The notes under the pieces were generated by a model. That model ran no database searches and was not told the origin of the DNA. It worked only from the letters and a program-made list of their open reading frames with translations. 37,461 nucleotides of DNA from Flavobacterium pectinovorum (lineage in GTDB: Bacteria; Bacteroidota; Bacteroidia; Flavobacteriales; Flavobacteriaceae): the NCBI RefSeq assembly GCF_006438875.1, contig NZ_RCZH01000007.1:317250-354710 (forward strand), in the 5' to 3' direction. Made by a program: the position numbers and the translations under genes. Below, piece after piece: positions 26,418 to 34,591 of this stretch. Each line of letters begins with the position of its first letter. Within the stretch, counting starts at the first letter, position 1.

Positions 26418-29400
26418 ATGAGAATAAAATTACTAATGTTATTGTTGGTTTTTTCGATAGGAAAAATCAGCGCGCAGGGACTTCCTTGCCGGACGACGGA
26501 AGAAAACGCAAAAGTGTATCGGGCGAACCCAAACGCACTTCAGGAGAAAAAGAATTTTGAAAACTTTACAAAGAATTTCACGCTTCAGCGTAAAAGCAAA
26601 ACTTCAAAAACTGAGGCAGTTACTTATACCATTCCGGTCGTTTTTCACATTTATGGAGATGTACAAAGTGGTAAAACAATTACGTATGAAAAAATTGTCA
26701 ACCATCTGGCACAATTAAATGATGATTTTAACGGAAGAAATACAGATTACCAAACCGTTGAACCTTTTTTTCAGGCGAGAAGAGGAACGATAAACATCGA
26801 ATTTAAATTAGCCAAAAAAGATCCTAATGGAGGCTGTACAACAGGTGTCGTTTTTCATACCGCAAAAAACGGTTACGGAAACGGTGGCGGTTATGATGAT
26901 CAAATTGCTGCAGATGCCTGGGATAATACAAAATATATGAATGTTTACATTCAGAACGACTTGTATAACGATGGTGCTTTAAATAATTCCGGAGTTGCAT
27001 GGTATCCGGATTCTGGAATGACGGCAAGCAATACAGCGCGTGTTGTTTTTAACGGAGCTTATCTTTATGATAATTCCTATAGCAAAGAATTCTCTTCAAC
27101 CTTAACACATGAGTTTGGTCACTTTCTAAATCTAATTCACACTTTTGAAGGAGGCTGTACCGGAACTGATGAAGTTGTAGATACACCTCCGGAAGATGGT
27201 TTGCATACACTTGCTTGTACGCCCGGAACCAATTGTAGCGGAGACAAAGTAAACGTTGAAAACTACATGGGTTATAATGGAGCACAAGGTTGCTACAAAA
27301 TGTACACTCAGGGACAGATAGACAGAATGTTGGCAGCATTGCAGCATCCGGCGAGGATAACGCTTTGGCAGCCACAAAATTTGATAGACACAGGAGTCAA
27401 CTCAACAGAGAGCAGTTTAGTGGCAAGTGTAACTACATTAAAAGAAACAGTTGTAAACGATGGAGCTTTTGATACACCATCGATTGTAACACTTAGTGCA
27501 GGAAAAACTTTTGCATTAAGTTCAGGAACGATGTCAGCCGGAACACATTATACTCACACTTTTCCGGCGGGTATTACACCAATAGTTACAGTAAATTCAA
27601 GCGGACAAGTAACGGTAACGCTTACCGGTAAAGCGGTTAATCACGCTGCAGCACAAAACACAACAGCCGGAATTACATTCTTGCCAGCTGCATTTACCGG
27701 CGGAACTACGGGATTATCGTGTTCATCTTTATTTTTCAATTTGAAATTTACAGATCCATACGGGATATTTTTTGTTGATATGCCTAACATAAACATTTCT
27801 TCAAGTTTAACCTGGAAAGCTTTTGACATCGCAAAAGGAGATGATACTTCATTTGGAGCTTGGCGTTATGTTGCCAATGCGTTAAAAATTGAAACTTATG
27901 GCAAAAAATTAGCTTGTGAAACAGGAACGAGAAATATTACTTTATTAGGACAAAACGTAGCAGTAGGACCGGCAAGCAACATGACGGCTCCGGGCGCATA
28001 TCCTAATCAATTAGATTTGAGAACGGCAACTTATACTGCATGGGAAGGAAAATCAGGATATGTAGGTTTTGAATACCAAATCGAAGGACAAACGTGCTAC
28101 GGATGGTTCAAAGTTGATGTTGCGGCAGGTGGAGATGCATTTACCATTTCTGAGTATGCTTATAATACACAACCAAACGCGCCAATCTATACCGGAATGT
28201 CAAATAAAACTGCGGTAACATTATCTGATAGTATTTTGTATGAGGCAAATGCAAATGATGGTGGTGTTACGGCAACCAGTGTGATTTCTTTATCGACTAA
28301 CAACGCAACATTTACAAAAAGTACAGGAACTTTTACAGCAGGAACTGATTATACAATTAGCGGAGTTCCGGCTGGATTAACGGCAGTATTAACACTTCAG
28401 GCAAATAATAAAGTTGCATTATCATTTACAGGAAAAGCAACTGCACACCTTCCGGCAAATGATGCTTCTGTCATTATTAGCTTTAAAGATGCTGCAATTA
28501 CAGGCGGAATCTCAACTCTTGATAGTGCTTCAAAAACAATCAATGTCAAATTTGATGCGCCTTACGGAATAATCTATGTTAATAACCCTGATTATGTTGC
28601 TTCTGCAGCACAAACATGGCAGTATTTTAATATGGGAATTGGTGATAATACAGAGTATGGAGCATGGCAATTTGCAGCTGCGGCTTTAAAAATAGAAACC
28701 TATGGCAAAAGATTAGTGAGCCAGACGGGAACTAGAAATATTACTTTAATTGCTCAGGGAACTTCAATTGGTGTCTCAAGTAATTTTGTGGCTCCGGGAG
28801 CAGCATATCCGGATCAGTTAGATTTGAGAACAGCAACTTATACAGCTTGGGACAATCAAACAGGATATGTTGGTTTTGAATATACAAGCAGAGGACGCAC
28901 TTGTTACGGATGGATGCATGTAAAAGTAGAAGCAGGCGGAGTAGGATATAGCGTTTTAGATTATGCTTATAACACAAAACCGGGCGAAGTAATCTTAGCA
29001 GGAACTCAAACGACAACAACAGTTTTGGCTCCGACAAGTTTAGCAGCTACTATAAATAATACGGCATTCGAAGTACAATTAACTTGGGTAAATAATGCTG
29101 TAAATGCAACAAACATTGTAATCGAAAGAGCAGGAACTGATAATGTTTATGCAGAAATAGTAACATTGCCAAGTACAGCATTAACGTATACGAATACAGG
29201 TTTAACAGCTGGAAGTACTTATAAATATAGGGTTCGTGCAAAAGCAAATACTATTTATTCGGCATATTCTAATGAAGTATCTGCGACGATTACAGCAAAT
29301 TCAGCATATTGTACGACACAATCAGATAATAAATACGAATATATTAATTCAGTAACAATTGGAAGTTTTACTAATGCTTCTGGTAAAAACACAGCTGGTT

Positions 29401-30266
29401 ATGCTGATTATACTTCAAAAACAATAACCGTTGCGCCAAGCACTGTTACAAATGTAAGTTTGACGCCTGGTTTCTCTGGTGATGCTTATTTGGAATATTG
29501 GGGAATCTGGATTGATTACAATAAAAACAATATTTTTGAAGCTTCGGAAAAAGTTATTGATGGAATTTCTTCTAACGGAACTGCAACCGGAAGCTTTACG
29601 GCAGCTGCATTTACAGGATCGACAAGAATGCGTATTGTAATGAAATACTATTCGAATCCATCAGCTTGCGGTAATATTACGGACGGAGAAGTTGAAGATT
29701 ATACCGTAGTTTCAGGAACAGTTACAAACCCGAATCCGACAACATTGGCTATGCCTGTTGCAGGTAACTCTGGAGTTTATTCTTCAGGATTCTACAGTTC
29801 ATGGACAACAGTTTCGAATGCTACGAGTTATGAAGTGCAATTGAATAATGCCACTACAGGCTGGACAACATTTGGAACTTCAACAAGCTATTATCTATGG
29901 ATTCCAAAACAGGGAACACAAACTGTTTATCAGTTTAGAGTAAGAGCAAAAAATGCTACAGAATTTAGTGATTGGAGTAATCCATTGACAATTGATTTAC
30001 AAAGCGGAAGTGCCGGAGCAATCGATCTTGATTCAACGAAATCATTCTCAATGTATCCTAATCCAGCTTCAGATATCGTTAATTTCAATTTTAATAATCT
30101 GGACTTATCAAATATTAAAATAACTATTTATGACAGTACGGGAGGTTTGGTAGATGTTTTACACAACGTAACATCATATCCTGCATATCGTCTTAGAAAG
30201 GGGATTTATATAGTGGTGGCTACAGACGGAAGCTTCACTGAGAACAAAAAATTATTAATTAAGTAA
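26418..30266 (+). CDS. Secreted M43-type (pappalysin/cytophagalysin) metalloprotease with T9SS sorting domain
   Basis: This is a 1282-residue protein. The signal peptide ends near residue 19 (GKISAQ), followed by a propeptide-like region. The catalytic domain spans about 60-320, with zinc motif HEFGHFLNLIH (231-241) and a Met-turn in ENYMGYNG (Met284). The normal Gly of HEXXHXXGXXH is Asn238. Two similar modules of about 275 residues follow (about 325-600 and 600-865), then a fibronectin type III-like domain (870-960), a GEVED domain (965-1105, with DGEVEDYTV), a second FnIII-like domain and a type A T9SS C-terminal domain (about 1205-1282, SMYPNPASDIVNF and the terminal KKLLIK). It should be exported and anchored or released outside. 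Collagenous protein is a plausible substrate from context only. Confidence 0.92.
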   Translation: MRIKLLMLLLVFSIGKISAQGLPCRTTEENAKVYRANPNALQEKKNFENFTKNFTLQRKSKTSKTEAVTYTIPVVFHIYGDVQSGKTITYEKIVNHLAQLNDDFNGRNTDYQTVEPFFQARRGTINIEFKLAKKDPNGGCTTGVVFHTAKNGYGNGGGYDDQIAADAWDNTKYMNVYIQNDLYNDGALNNSGVAWYPDSGMTASNTARVVFNGAYLYDNSYSKEFSSTLTHEFGHFLNLIHTFEGGCTGTDEVVDTPPEDGLHTLACTPGTNCSGDKVNVENYMGYNGAQGCYKMYTQGQIDRMLAALQHPARITLWQPQNLIDTGVNSTESSLVASVTTLKETVVNDGAFDTPSIVTLSAGKTFALSSGTMSAGTHYTHTFPAGITPIVTVNSSGQVTVTLTGKAVNHAAAQNTTAGITFLPAAFTGGTTGLSCSSLFFNLKFTDPYGIFFVDMPNINISSSLTWKAFDIAKGDDTSFGAWRYVANALKIETYGKKLACETGTRNITLLGQNVAVGPASNMTAPGAYPNQLDLRTATYTAWEGKSGYVGFEYQIEGQTCYGWFKVDVAAGGDAFTISEYAYNTQPNAPIYTGMSNKTAVTLSDSILYEANANDGGVTATSVISLSTNNATFTKSTGTFTAGTDYTISGVPAGLTAVLTLQANNKVALSFTGKATAHLPANDASVIISFKDAAITGGISTLDSASKTINVKFDAPYGIIYVNNPDYVASAAQTWQYFNMGIGDNTEYGAWQFAAAALKIETYGKRLVSQTGTRNITLIAQGTSIGVSSNFVAPGAAYPDQLDLRTATYTAWDNQTGYVGFEYTSRGRTCYGWMHVKVEAGGVGYSVLDYAYNTKPGEVILAGTQTTTTVLAPTSLAATINNTAFEVQLTWVNNAVNATNIVIERAGTDNVYAEIVTLPSTALTYTNTGLTAGSTYKYRVRAKANTIYSAYSNEVSATITANSAYCTTQSDNKYEYINSVTIGSFTNASGKNTAGYADYTSKTITVAPSTVTNVSLTPGFSGDAYLEYWGIWIDYNKNNIFEASEKVIDGISSNGTATGSFTAAAFTGSTRMRIVMKYYSNPSACGNITDGEVEDYTVVSGTVTNPNPTTLAMPVAGNSGVYSSGFYSSWTTVSNATSYEVQLNNATTGWTTFGTSTSYYLWIPKQGTQTVYQFRVRAKNATEFSDWSNPLTIDLQSGSAGAIDLDSTKSFSMYPNPASDIVNFNFNNLDLSNIKITIYDSTGGLVDVLHNVTSYPAYRLRKGIYIVVATDGSFTENKKLLIK

Positions 30267-30284
30267 TTCTAGTTTGGTTATTAG

Positions 30285-30320
30285 AAAAAAGGGGAAACGA
30301 TTAGTCGTTTCCCCTTTTTG
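30285..30320 (+). terminator. Intrinsic terminator after the M43 gene
   Basis: A perfect 15-bp stem, AAAAAGGGGAAACGA (30286-30300) with TCGTTTCCCCTTTTT (30305-30319), has a 4-base loop. It begins 19 bp after the stop. The A-run on the other side means it could also work for the converging M24 gene. Confidence 0.92.
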
Positions 30321-30344
30321 ATTCTTACAAATCAAGAGTTGAAA

Positions 30345-30498
30345 TGTGCCGTTAGGCACTAAATATTGGTAAAAAAGATGGATTGCAAAAATAAATAGCG
30401 TGCCGTAGGTACGCAATGGTATCGTTTTGTTGCGTACCTACGGCACGCCATCGAATTTCAAATCTAATGACTACCAATATTTAGTGCCTAACGGCACA
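30345..30498. repeat. Double nested perfect palindrome
   Basis: The outer arms are perfect over 27 bp (30345-30371 and 30472-30498), starting TGTGCCGTTAGGCACTAAAT. The inner arms are perfect over 19 bp, GCGTGCCGTAGGTACGCAA (30398-30416) and 30430-30448. The element sits between the converging M43 and M24 genes and fills half of the 311-bp gap; no gene is seen there. The outer arm contains its own small palindrome (GTGCCGTTAGGCAC). Confidence 0.9.
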
Positions 30499-30577
30499 AT
30501 TATAAACTTTAAACTCTTGATTTTTTATGATCCGAGAGAAATGATAGATGAAGCAATTGTATTTAAAAACTCATAAA

Positions 30578-31798
30578 TTAGTTCACGCCAATTCCAAAGG
30601 GATTTTCAATACTATGCATGGGAGTCGTAAACCATTTTGGACCTTCAGCTGTCATATAAAAATGATCTTCATGACGAATTCCAAATTGTCCCGGAATACA
30701 AATCATTGGCTCATTACTTACAACCATTCCTTCTTGTAAAGTAGTAGTGTTTCCTCGTACCAAATATGGGAATTCATGTATGTCTAATCCCGTTCCGTGA
30801 CCCACACGATGAGGTAATCCCGGAAGTTCATAATCAGGGCTTAAACCTGCTTCTGCAATTACTTTTCGGGCAGCATCATCAACAGAGCCACAAGTTGCGC
30901 CTAATTGTGCTGCATCAAAAGCTGCTTTTTGTGCCGCTTTCTCTAAATTCCAAATTTTGATATGCGCTTCAGTTGGAGTTCCATAGATATAAGTTCTGGT
31001 AATATCGGACAGATAACCTTCAAGGCGACAACCGGTATCAATTAGTACAACATCATTGTCTTTTAAATCCTGCGGAACAGTTACACCATGCGGATATTGC
31101 GAATCATCGGCAAAGAGAACAATACAAAAGTATGAACCGGAAGAAATTCCTGCTTTAATATGTGCATGATGTATAAAATCAACCACAGTTTCGACTTTTA
31201 TTCCGGGATGTAAAATTCGGGCAGCAGCACGTTGAACCACCATCGTGATTTCTTTAGCCTGCTGGATAATAGCGATTTCGTTTTCTGATTTCTGCATACG
31301 GCATCCGGCAGTAACAGGTTGCGCATTTACAAATTCATAAGCAGGATTGGCTTTTACTATAGCATCAATTAAAAAATAACCTGCAGATTCGTCCAAAGCA
31401 ATTTTCCCTGAATTGATGTTTTTATTTTGAAGTAACTTCCCAAATAGAGCAGAAGGAGATTCATGTTCTTCCCAACAATTAATTTTGCCATCGATTTTCA
31501 TGTATTTCTTAAAAGTACCTTCCTCAAATTTAGGAGCAATATATTCTAAGCTTCCATCTTCAAATAATAGGGCGCCAACCATTCTTTCAGAAGCATTCCA
31601 TTTGGTTCCTGTAAAATAATATAAATTGGTTCCGGCATTTAAGTATAAAGCTTTAAATCCCGCTGTTTTGATAAGAGACACTGCTTTCTGAATACGCTGT
31701 TGGTATTCTTCTATCTGAATGGGTTTTACATTCAGTGTCATATTTTGTATTTTTTCCAGTTCTGTATTTATAGTAGATCCGCCAACTCCAATTGTCAT
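30578..31798 (-). CDS. M24B family Xaa-Pro peptidase
   Basis: This is a 406-residue cytoplasmic protein with a creatinase-like N-terminal domain and an M24 catalytic domain. The metal ligands are visible in LIDTG, SDITR, RVGHGTGLDIHE, NEPM and RHEDH. The sequence is clearly different from the other M24 enzyme in the window (16737-18032), so their specificities probably differ, for example Xaa-Pro dipeptides here. The listed start has a 19-residue polar lead before a second ATG at 31741, which would also be plausible. It is divergent from the S37 peptidase gene. I found no operator pair of the 21/36-bp type facing this gene. Confidence 0.9.
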   Translation of the reverse strand: MTIGVGGSTINTELEKIQNMTLNVKPIQIEEYQQRIQKAVSLIKTAGFKALYLNAGTNLYYFTGTKWNASERMVGALLFEDGSLEYIAPKFEEGTFKKYMKIDGKINCWEEHESPSALFGKLLQNKNINSGKIALDESAGYFLIDAIVKANPAYEFVNAQPVTAGCRMQKSENEIAIIQQAKEITMVVQRAAARILHPGIKVETVVDFIHHAHIKAGISSGSYFCIVLFADDSQYPHGVTVPQDLKDNDVVLIDTGCRLEGYLSDITRTYIYGTPTEAHIKIWNLEKAAQKAAFDAAQLGATCGSVDDAARKVIAEAGLSPDYELPGLPHRVGHGTGLDIHEFPYLVRGNTTTLQEGMVVSNEPMICIPGQFGIRHEDHFYMTAEGPKWFTTPMHSIENPFGIGVN

Positions 31799-31892
31799 TT
31801 TTTATATTTTAAAGTTAATAATTCAGGTCAATTTCCGTCACGGATTAAAATTAAGTAATTATTTTGGTATAGTGTTATTTTAACTCCAAGTA

Positions 31893-31957
31893 GATAAAAT
31901 AGAATAATTTGATGGTAATATACTATCATAATTAGAGCGATAATGCCAGTATTTTTA
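31893..31957 (+). promoter_or_regulatory. Operator pair and promoter of the S37 peptidase gene
   Basis: The half-sites GATAAAATAGAATAA (31893-31907) and GGTAATATACTATCA (31914-31928) start 21 bp apart. The near-consensus -7 TATTTTTA (31950-31957) begins 36 bp after the start of the second half-site. The ATG lies 22 bp after the -7 element. No TTG lies at -33. The second half-site is strong and quasi-palindromic, the first is degenerate. Confidence 0.8.
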
Positions 31958-31979
31958 AAATTCAATTAAACCTTAAAAA

Positions 31980-33278
31980 ATGAAAAGAATACAAAGTTTG
32001 CTGGTAATACTGTTTTTGGTTTTAACGCCATATTTAGGTTCGGCACAAACATCAAATCTATTTCAAAAGCTAACAGAATTATTTCCCAAAGCCGAAATCA
32101 CCGCCATAGAAAACTTAGAAGGTTATTCAGAATCATATCAGTTGATTTTGGATGAGCCATTAGACCATAAAAATCCTGAAAAAGGAACATTTAAACATTA
32201 TGTATATCTCTCGCATGTTGGTTTTAATAAACCACTGGTAATTGAAACGCATGGCTATAATACCAACAATATTAAAAGCGAAGTAAGTACCTTATTAAGT
32301 GCCAATCAAATTGCTGTCGAATATCGTTTTTATGGAAAATCACGTCCGGAACCACTTCCGTGGGAATATTTAGACAACGATCAGGCAATTGAAGACTATC
32401 ATAATATTGTAACCAAACTAAAGCAAATATATTCAGGTAAATGGATCTCAACCGGAATAAGCAAAGGCGGAGAAACAGCTTTGATTTATAAATCAAAATA
32501 TCCAAATGATGTAGATGTTGCAATGCCTTACGTGGCTCCGTTAATTAATACGCAGGAAGATCCCAGAACAATAAATCACGACAGAACGGTTGGAACACCA
32601 GAATGCAGAGCCAAAATCACAGCATTTCAAAGAGCGGTTTTACAAAATAGAGAAGCCGTATTAAAGGAGTTTGCTCAATATGCAGAAGCTAAAAAAATGA
32701 CTTTTACAGAAGTTCCTATGGCTGAATCTTTAGAATATGCAGTTTTAGAATTTCCTTTTTCTTTTTGGCAATGGGGAGGAAAGTGCGAAGCGATTCCGCC
32801 TGTAACAGCATCACCAAAAGAACTGTTTGATTATCTGAATGATATAGTTGGAGTAAGGACTTACAATGACAAAATATATTTTACTTATCTGCCATCCTAT
32901 TATCAGCATTTAAGTGAGTTAGGTTACTATGGTTTTGATTTATCCCCCGTTGCTGATTTACTGCAGATTGTAAAAAGCACCTCAAATGATCGATTTGCAC
33001 CAAAAGGAGTTGCAATAAAATACAATCCGAAATATATTAAGAAAGTCCGAAAATATGTTGAAAACAAAGGAGACAAAATTTTATATATCTACGGAGGTTA
33101 TGATACTTGGTTCTCCTGTTCGCCAACACCAAACCCAAAACTGGATGCCTTAAAAATGGTTCTTCCTACTGGGAGCCATTCCACAAGAGTAAAAGATTTC
33201 CCTGAAAAAGATAAAGCACTTATCATGGAAACTCTTTCAAGATGGCTCGAAATAAAAAGAATCGCTGAAAAGAATTAA
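31980..33278 (+). CDS. S37-type prolyl tri/tetrapeptidyl aminopeptidase, secreted
   Basis: This is a 432-residue alpha/beta hydrolase with a signal peptide ending near residue 23 (YLGSAQ). The elbow GISKGGET carries Ser161, and the probable triad partners are Asp375 (YGGYDTWFS) and His400 (GSHSTRV). The SKGGxT elbow and the flanking YHNIVTKLKQIYSGKWISTG resemble family S37 (PS-10 peptidase), which removes tri- or tetrapeptides ending in Pro. Family S28 is the main alternative. In the envelope it could trim Gly-Pro-Hyp-like tripeptides, complementing DPP-IV. It has its own promoter with the shared operator geometry. Family assignment is from motif memory, not a search. Confidence 0.8.
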   Translation: MKRIQSLLVILFLVLTPYLGSAQTSNLFQKLTELFPKAEITAIENLEGYSESYQLILDEPLDHKNPEKGTFKHYVYLSHVGFNKPLVIETHGYNTNNIKSEVSTLLSANQIAVEYRFYGKSRPEPLPWEYLDNDQAIEDYHNIVTKLKQIYSGKWISTGISKGGETALIYKSKYPNDVDVAMPYVAPLINTQEDPRTINHDRTVGTPECRAKITAFQRAVLQNREAVLKEFAQYAEAKKMTFTEVPMAESLEYAVLEFPFSFWQWGGKCEAIPPVTASPKELFDYLNDIVGVRTYNDKIYFTYLPSYYQHLSELGYYGFDLSPVADLLQIVKSTSNDRFAPKGVAIKYNPKYIKKVRKYVENKGDKILYIYGGYDTWFSCSPTPNPKLDALKMVLPTGSHSTRVKDFPEKDKALIMETLSRWLEIKRIAEKN

Positions 33279-33302
33279 AGAGAGATTTTTGTAAAGTTTA
33301 TC

Positions 33303-33866
33303 GCCACGAATTCCACGAATGAACACGAATTAATTTGTGGAAATTTGTGTAATTTGTGGTGTAAAAAAAATCATTTTAATCTCTATAATCTGTGGCAAAA
33401 AAAAAATTAACCACAAAGGGCGCAAGGCATCAAGCGTAAAGTTCGCAAAGTTTAGAGCCACGAATTCACGAATTAGCACGAATTAATTTGTGAAAATTTG
33501 TGAAATTTGTGGCGAAAAAAAATCATTTTATCTCTATAATCTGTGGCAAAAAAAAATAACCGCAAAGGAAACAAAGTAAAAAGCGCAAAGTTCGCAAAGT
33601 TTATCAGCCACGAATTTGCTTCGCCTGTTCGCTATCGCTCGGTTCACGAATGAATACGAATTAATTTGTAAAAATTTGTGTAATTTGTGGCAAAAAAATC
33701 GTTTTTAATCATATAATAAGTGGCGAAAAAATAACCGCAAAGGAAGCAAAGTAAAAAGCGTAAAGTTCGCAAAGTTTATCAGCCACGAATTTGCTTCGCC
33801 TGTTTGCTATCGCTCGGTTCACGAATCAGCACGAATTAATTTGTGGAAATTTGTGTAATTCGTGGC
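33303..33866. repeat. Tandem array of four 'GCCACGAATT' palindromic units
   Basis: Units begin with GCCACGAATT at 33303, 33457, 33607 and 33782 (periods 154, 150 and 175 bp) and close with the complementary ATTTGTGGC or ATTCGTGGC. The first three are separated by related ACCRCAAAG...AAAGTTCGCAAAG spacers. Units 3 and 4 share an extra segment of about 30 bp, TTTGCTTCGCCTGTTCGCTA and onward, absent from units 1 and 2. The array occupies nearly all of the 605-bp gap between the S37 gene and the wbqC-like gene. No gene is seen. Confidence 0.88.
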
Positions 33867-33883
33867 AAAAAAATCATTTTAAT

Positions 33884-34501
33884 CTAGACTAGCAGTTTCT
33901 GCGTCTTCAGATAATCCATTGCAAATTTACCTTCATTAAAAAGTAAATCCAAAACACTTAGATTGTTTATAAAGCCATGTTTGTCATCAAAAACCTGCGT
34001 ATATTTTTCAAAAGAATTAAGATCTTTTTTTCCGTTAGCCAAAACTCTAAAGTCAGAAATATTTTCTGCTTCATGAAAATATTCTGTGGTTTTGCTAAAC
34101 TCCAGTTTCATGCGCAAACACTTGGTCGTAATGTCTAAAACTTCAAGGTTTAAATCCATTAGGAAGTTGTGATGTTTTTCGAAAACGGGGCGAATATCAT
34201 CTTCAAAAAATTCAAAAAAAGGAGAACTTCTATAAGCAGCTTCCAGCGATTTGAAATGCTGTTTCTGCCAGTCAAATTCATTCTCAATTAAAACATCTTT
34301 TGTTTTTTGATGAAGTGTTTTAGAATGTTTAACCGGAATATTTAATAACTGAATCCCATTCGGACTATAGATATACGTACGATTTCTATTGGTCTGTTTC
34401 TGAAAATTATCTTCCATTTCAAAAGTAATATTTTCAGATTGAGCCATAACTGCAAAGTGGCTTATCGAAGGAAAATAGGTAGGAAGTAATAATGAGTTCA
34501 T
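33884..34501 (-). CDS. WbqC family protein
   Basis: This is a 205-residue soluble protein matching the WbqC-like family (PF08889), with the early LLLPTYFPSISHFA, then RTYIYSPNGIQLLNIPVKHSK and DWQKQHFKSLEAAYRSSPFFEFF. Members are found in O-antigen and aminosugar contexts in some bacteria, but no reaction is established to my knowledge. In Bacteroidota the gene often follows lepB, as here, in the order DUF5683-dapB-lepB-wbqC on the minus strand. A long inverted repeat separates it from lepB. Confidence 0.88.
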   Translation of the reverse strand: MNSLLLPTYFPSISHFAVMAQSENITFEMEDNFQKQTNRNRTYIYSPNGIQLLNIPVKHSKTLHQKTKDVLIENEFDWQKQHFKSLEAAYRSSPFFEFFEDDIRPVFEKHHNFLMDLNLEVLDITTKCLRMKLEFSKTTEYFHEAENISDFRVLANGKKDLNSFEKYTQVFDDKHGFINNLSVLDLLFNEGKFAMDYLKTQKLLV

Positions 34502-34519
34502 TATATTCTTTGTTTAAAA

Positions 34520-34574
34520 GTTTCAGGTTTCATGTTTCAGGTTCGCAAAGAACATGAAACATGAAACCTGAAAC
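34520..34574. repeat. 25-bp inverted repeat between lepB and the wbqC-like gene
   Basis: The left arm 34520-34544 (GTTTCAGGTTTCATGTTTCA...) pairs with 34550-34574, with one mismatch and a 5-base loop. Within each arm the word GTTTCA repeats. Read on the minus strand it is followed only by a short T-run (TTTT), so it may be a weak terminator or a processing hairpin between lepB and wbqC. Confidence 0.8.
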
Positions 34575-34591
34575 AAAAATAACTAATTTTT

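Noticed and set aside
27049..27377. Long antisense open frames inside the M43 gene
   Set aside because: They are shadows of the coding strand, with no promoter or recognisable protein. The sense frame carries the catalytic motifs.
31799..31940. Operator pair on the minus strand for the M24 gene
   Set aside because: Weak half-site-like words exist (for example GATAGTATATTACC), but none pairs at 21 bp and lies 36 bp before a -7 element.
33303..33866. CRISPR array or tandem gene remnants
   Set aside because: Units are palindromic with uneven periods (150-175 bp) and repeated spacers, and contain no sustained reading frame.
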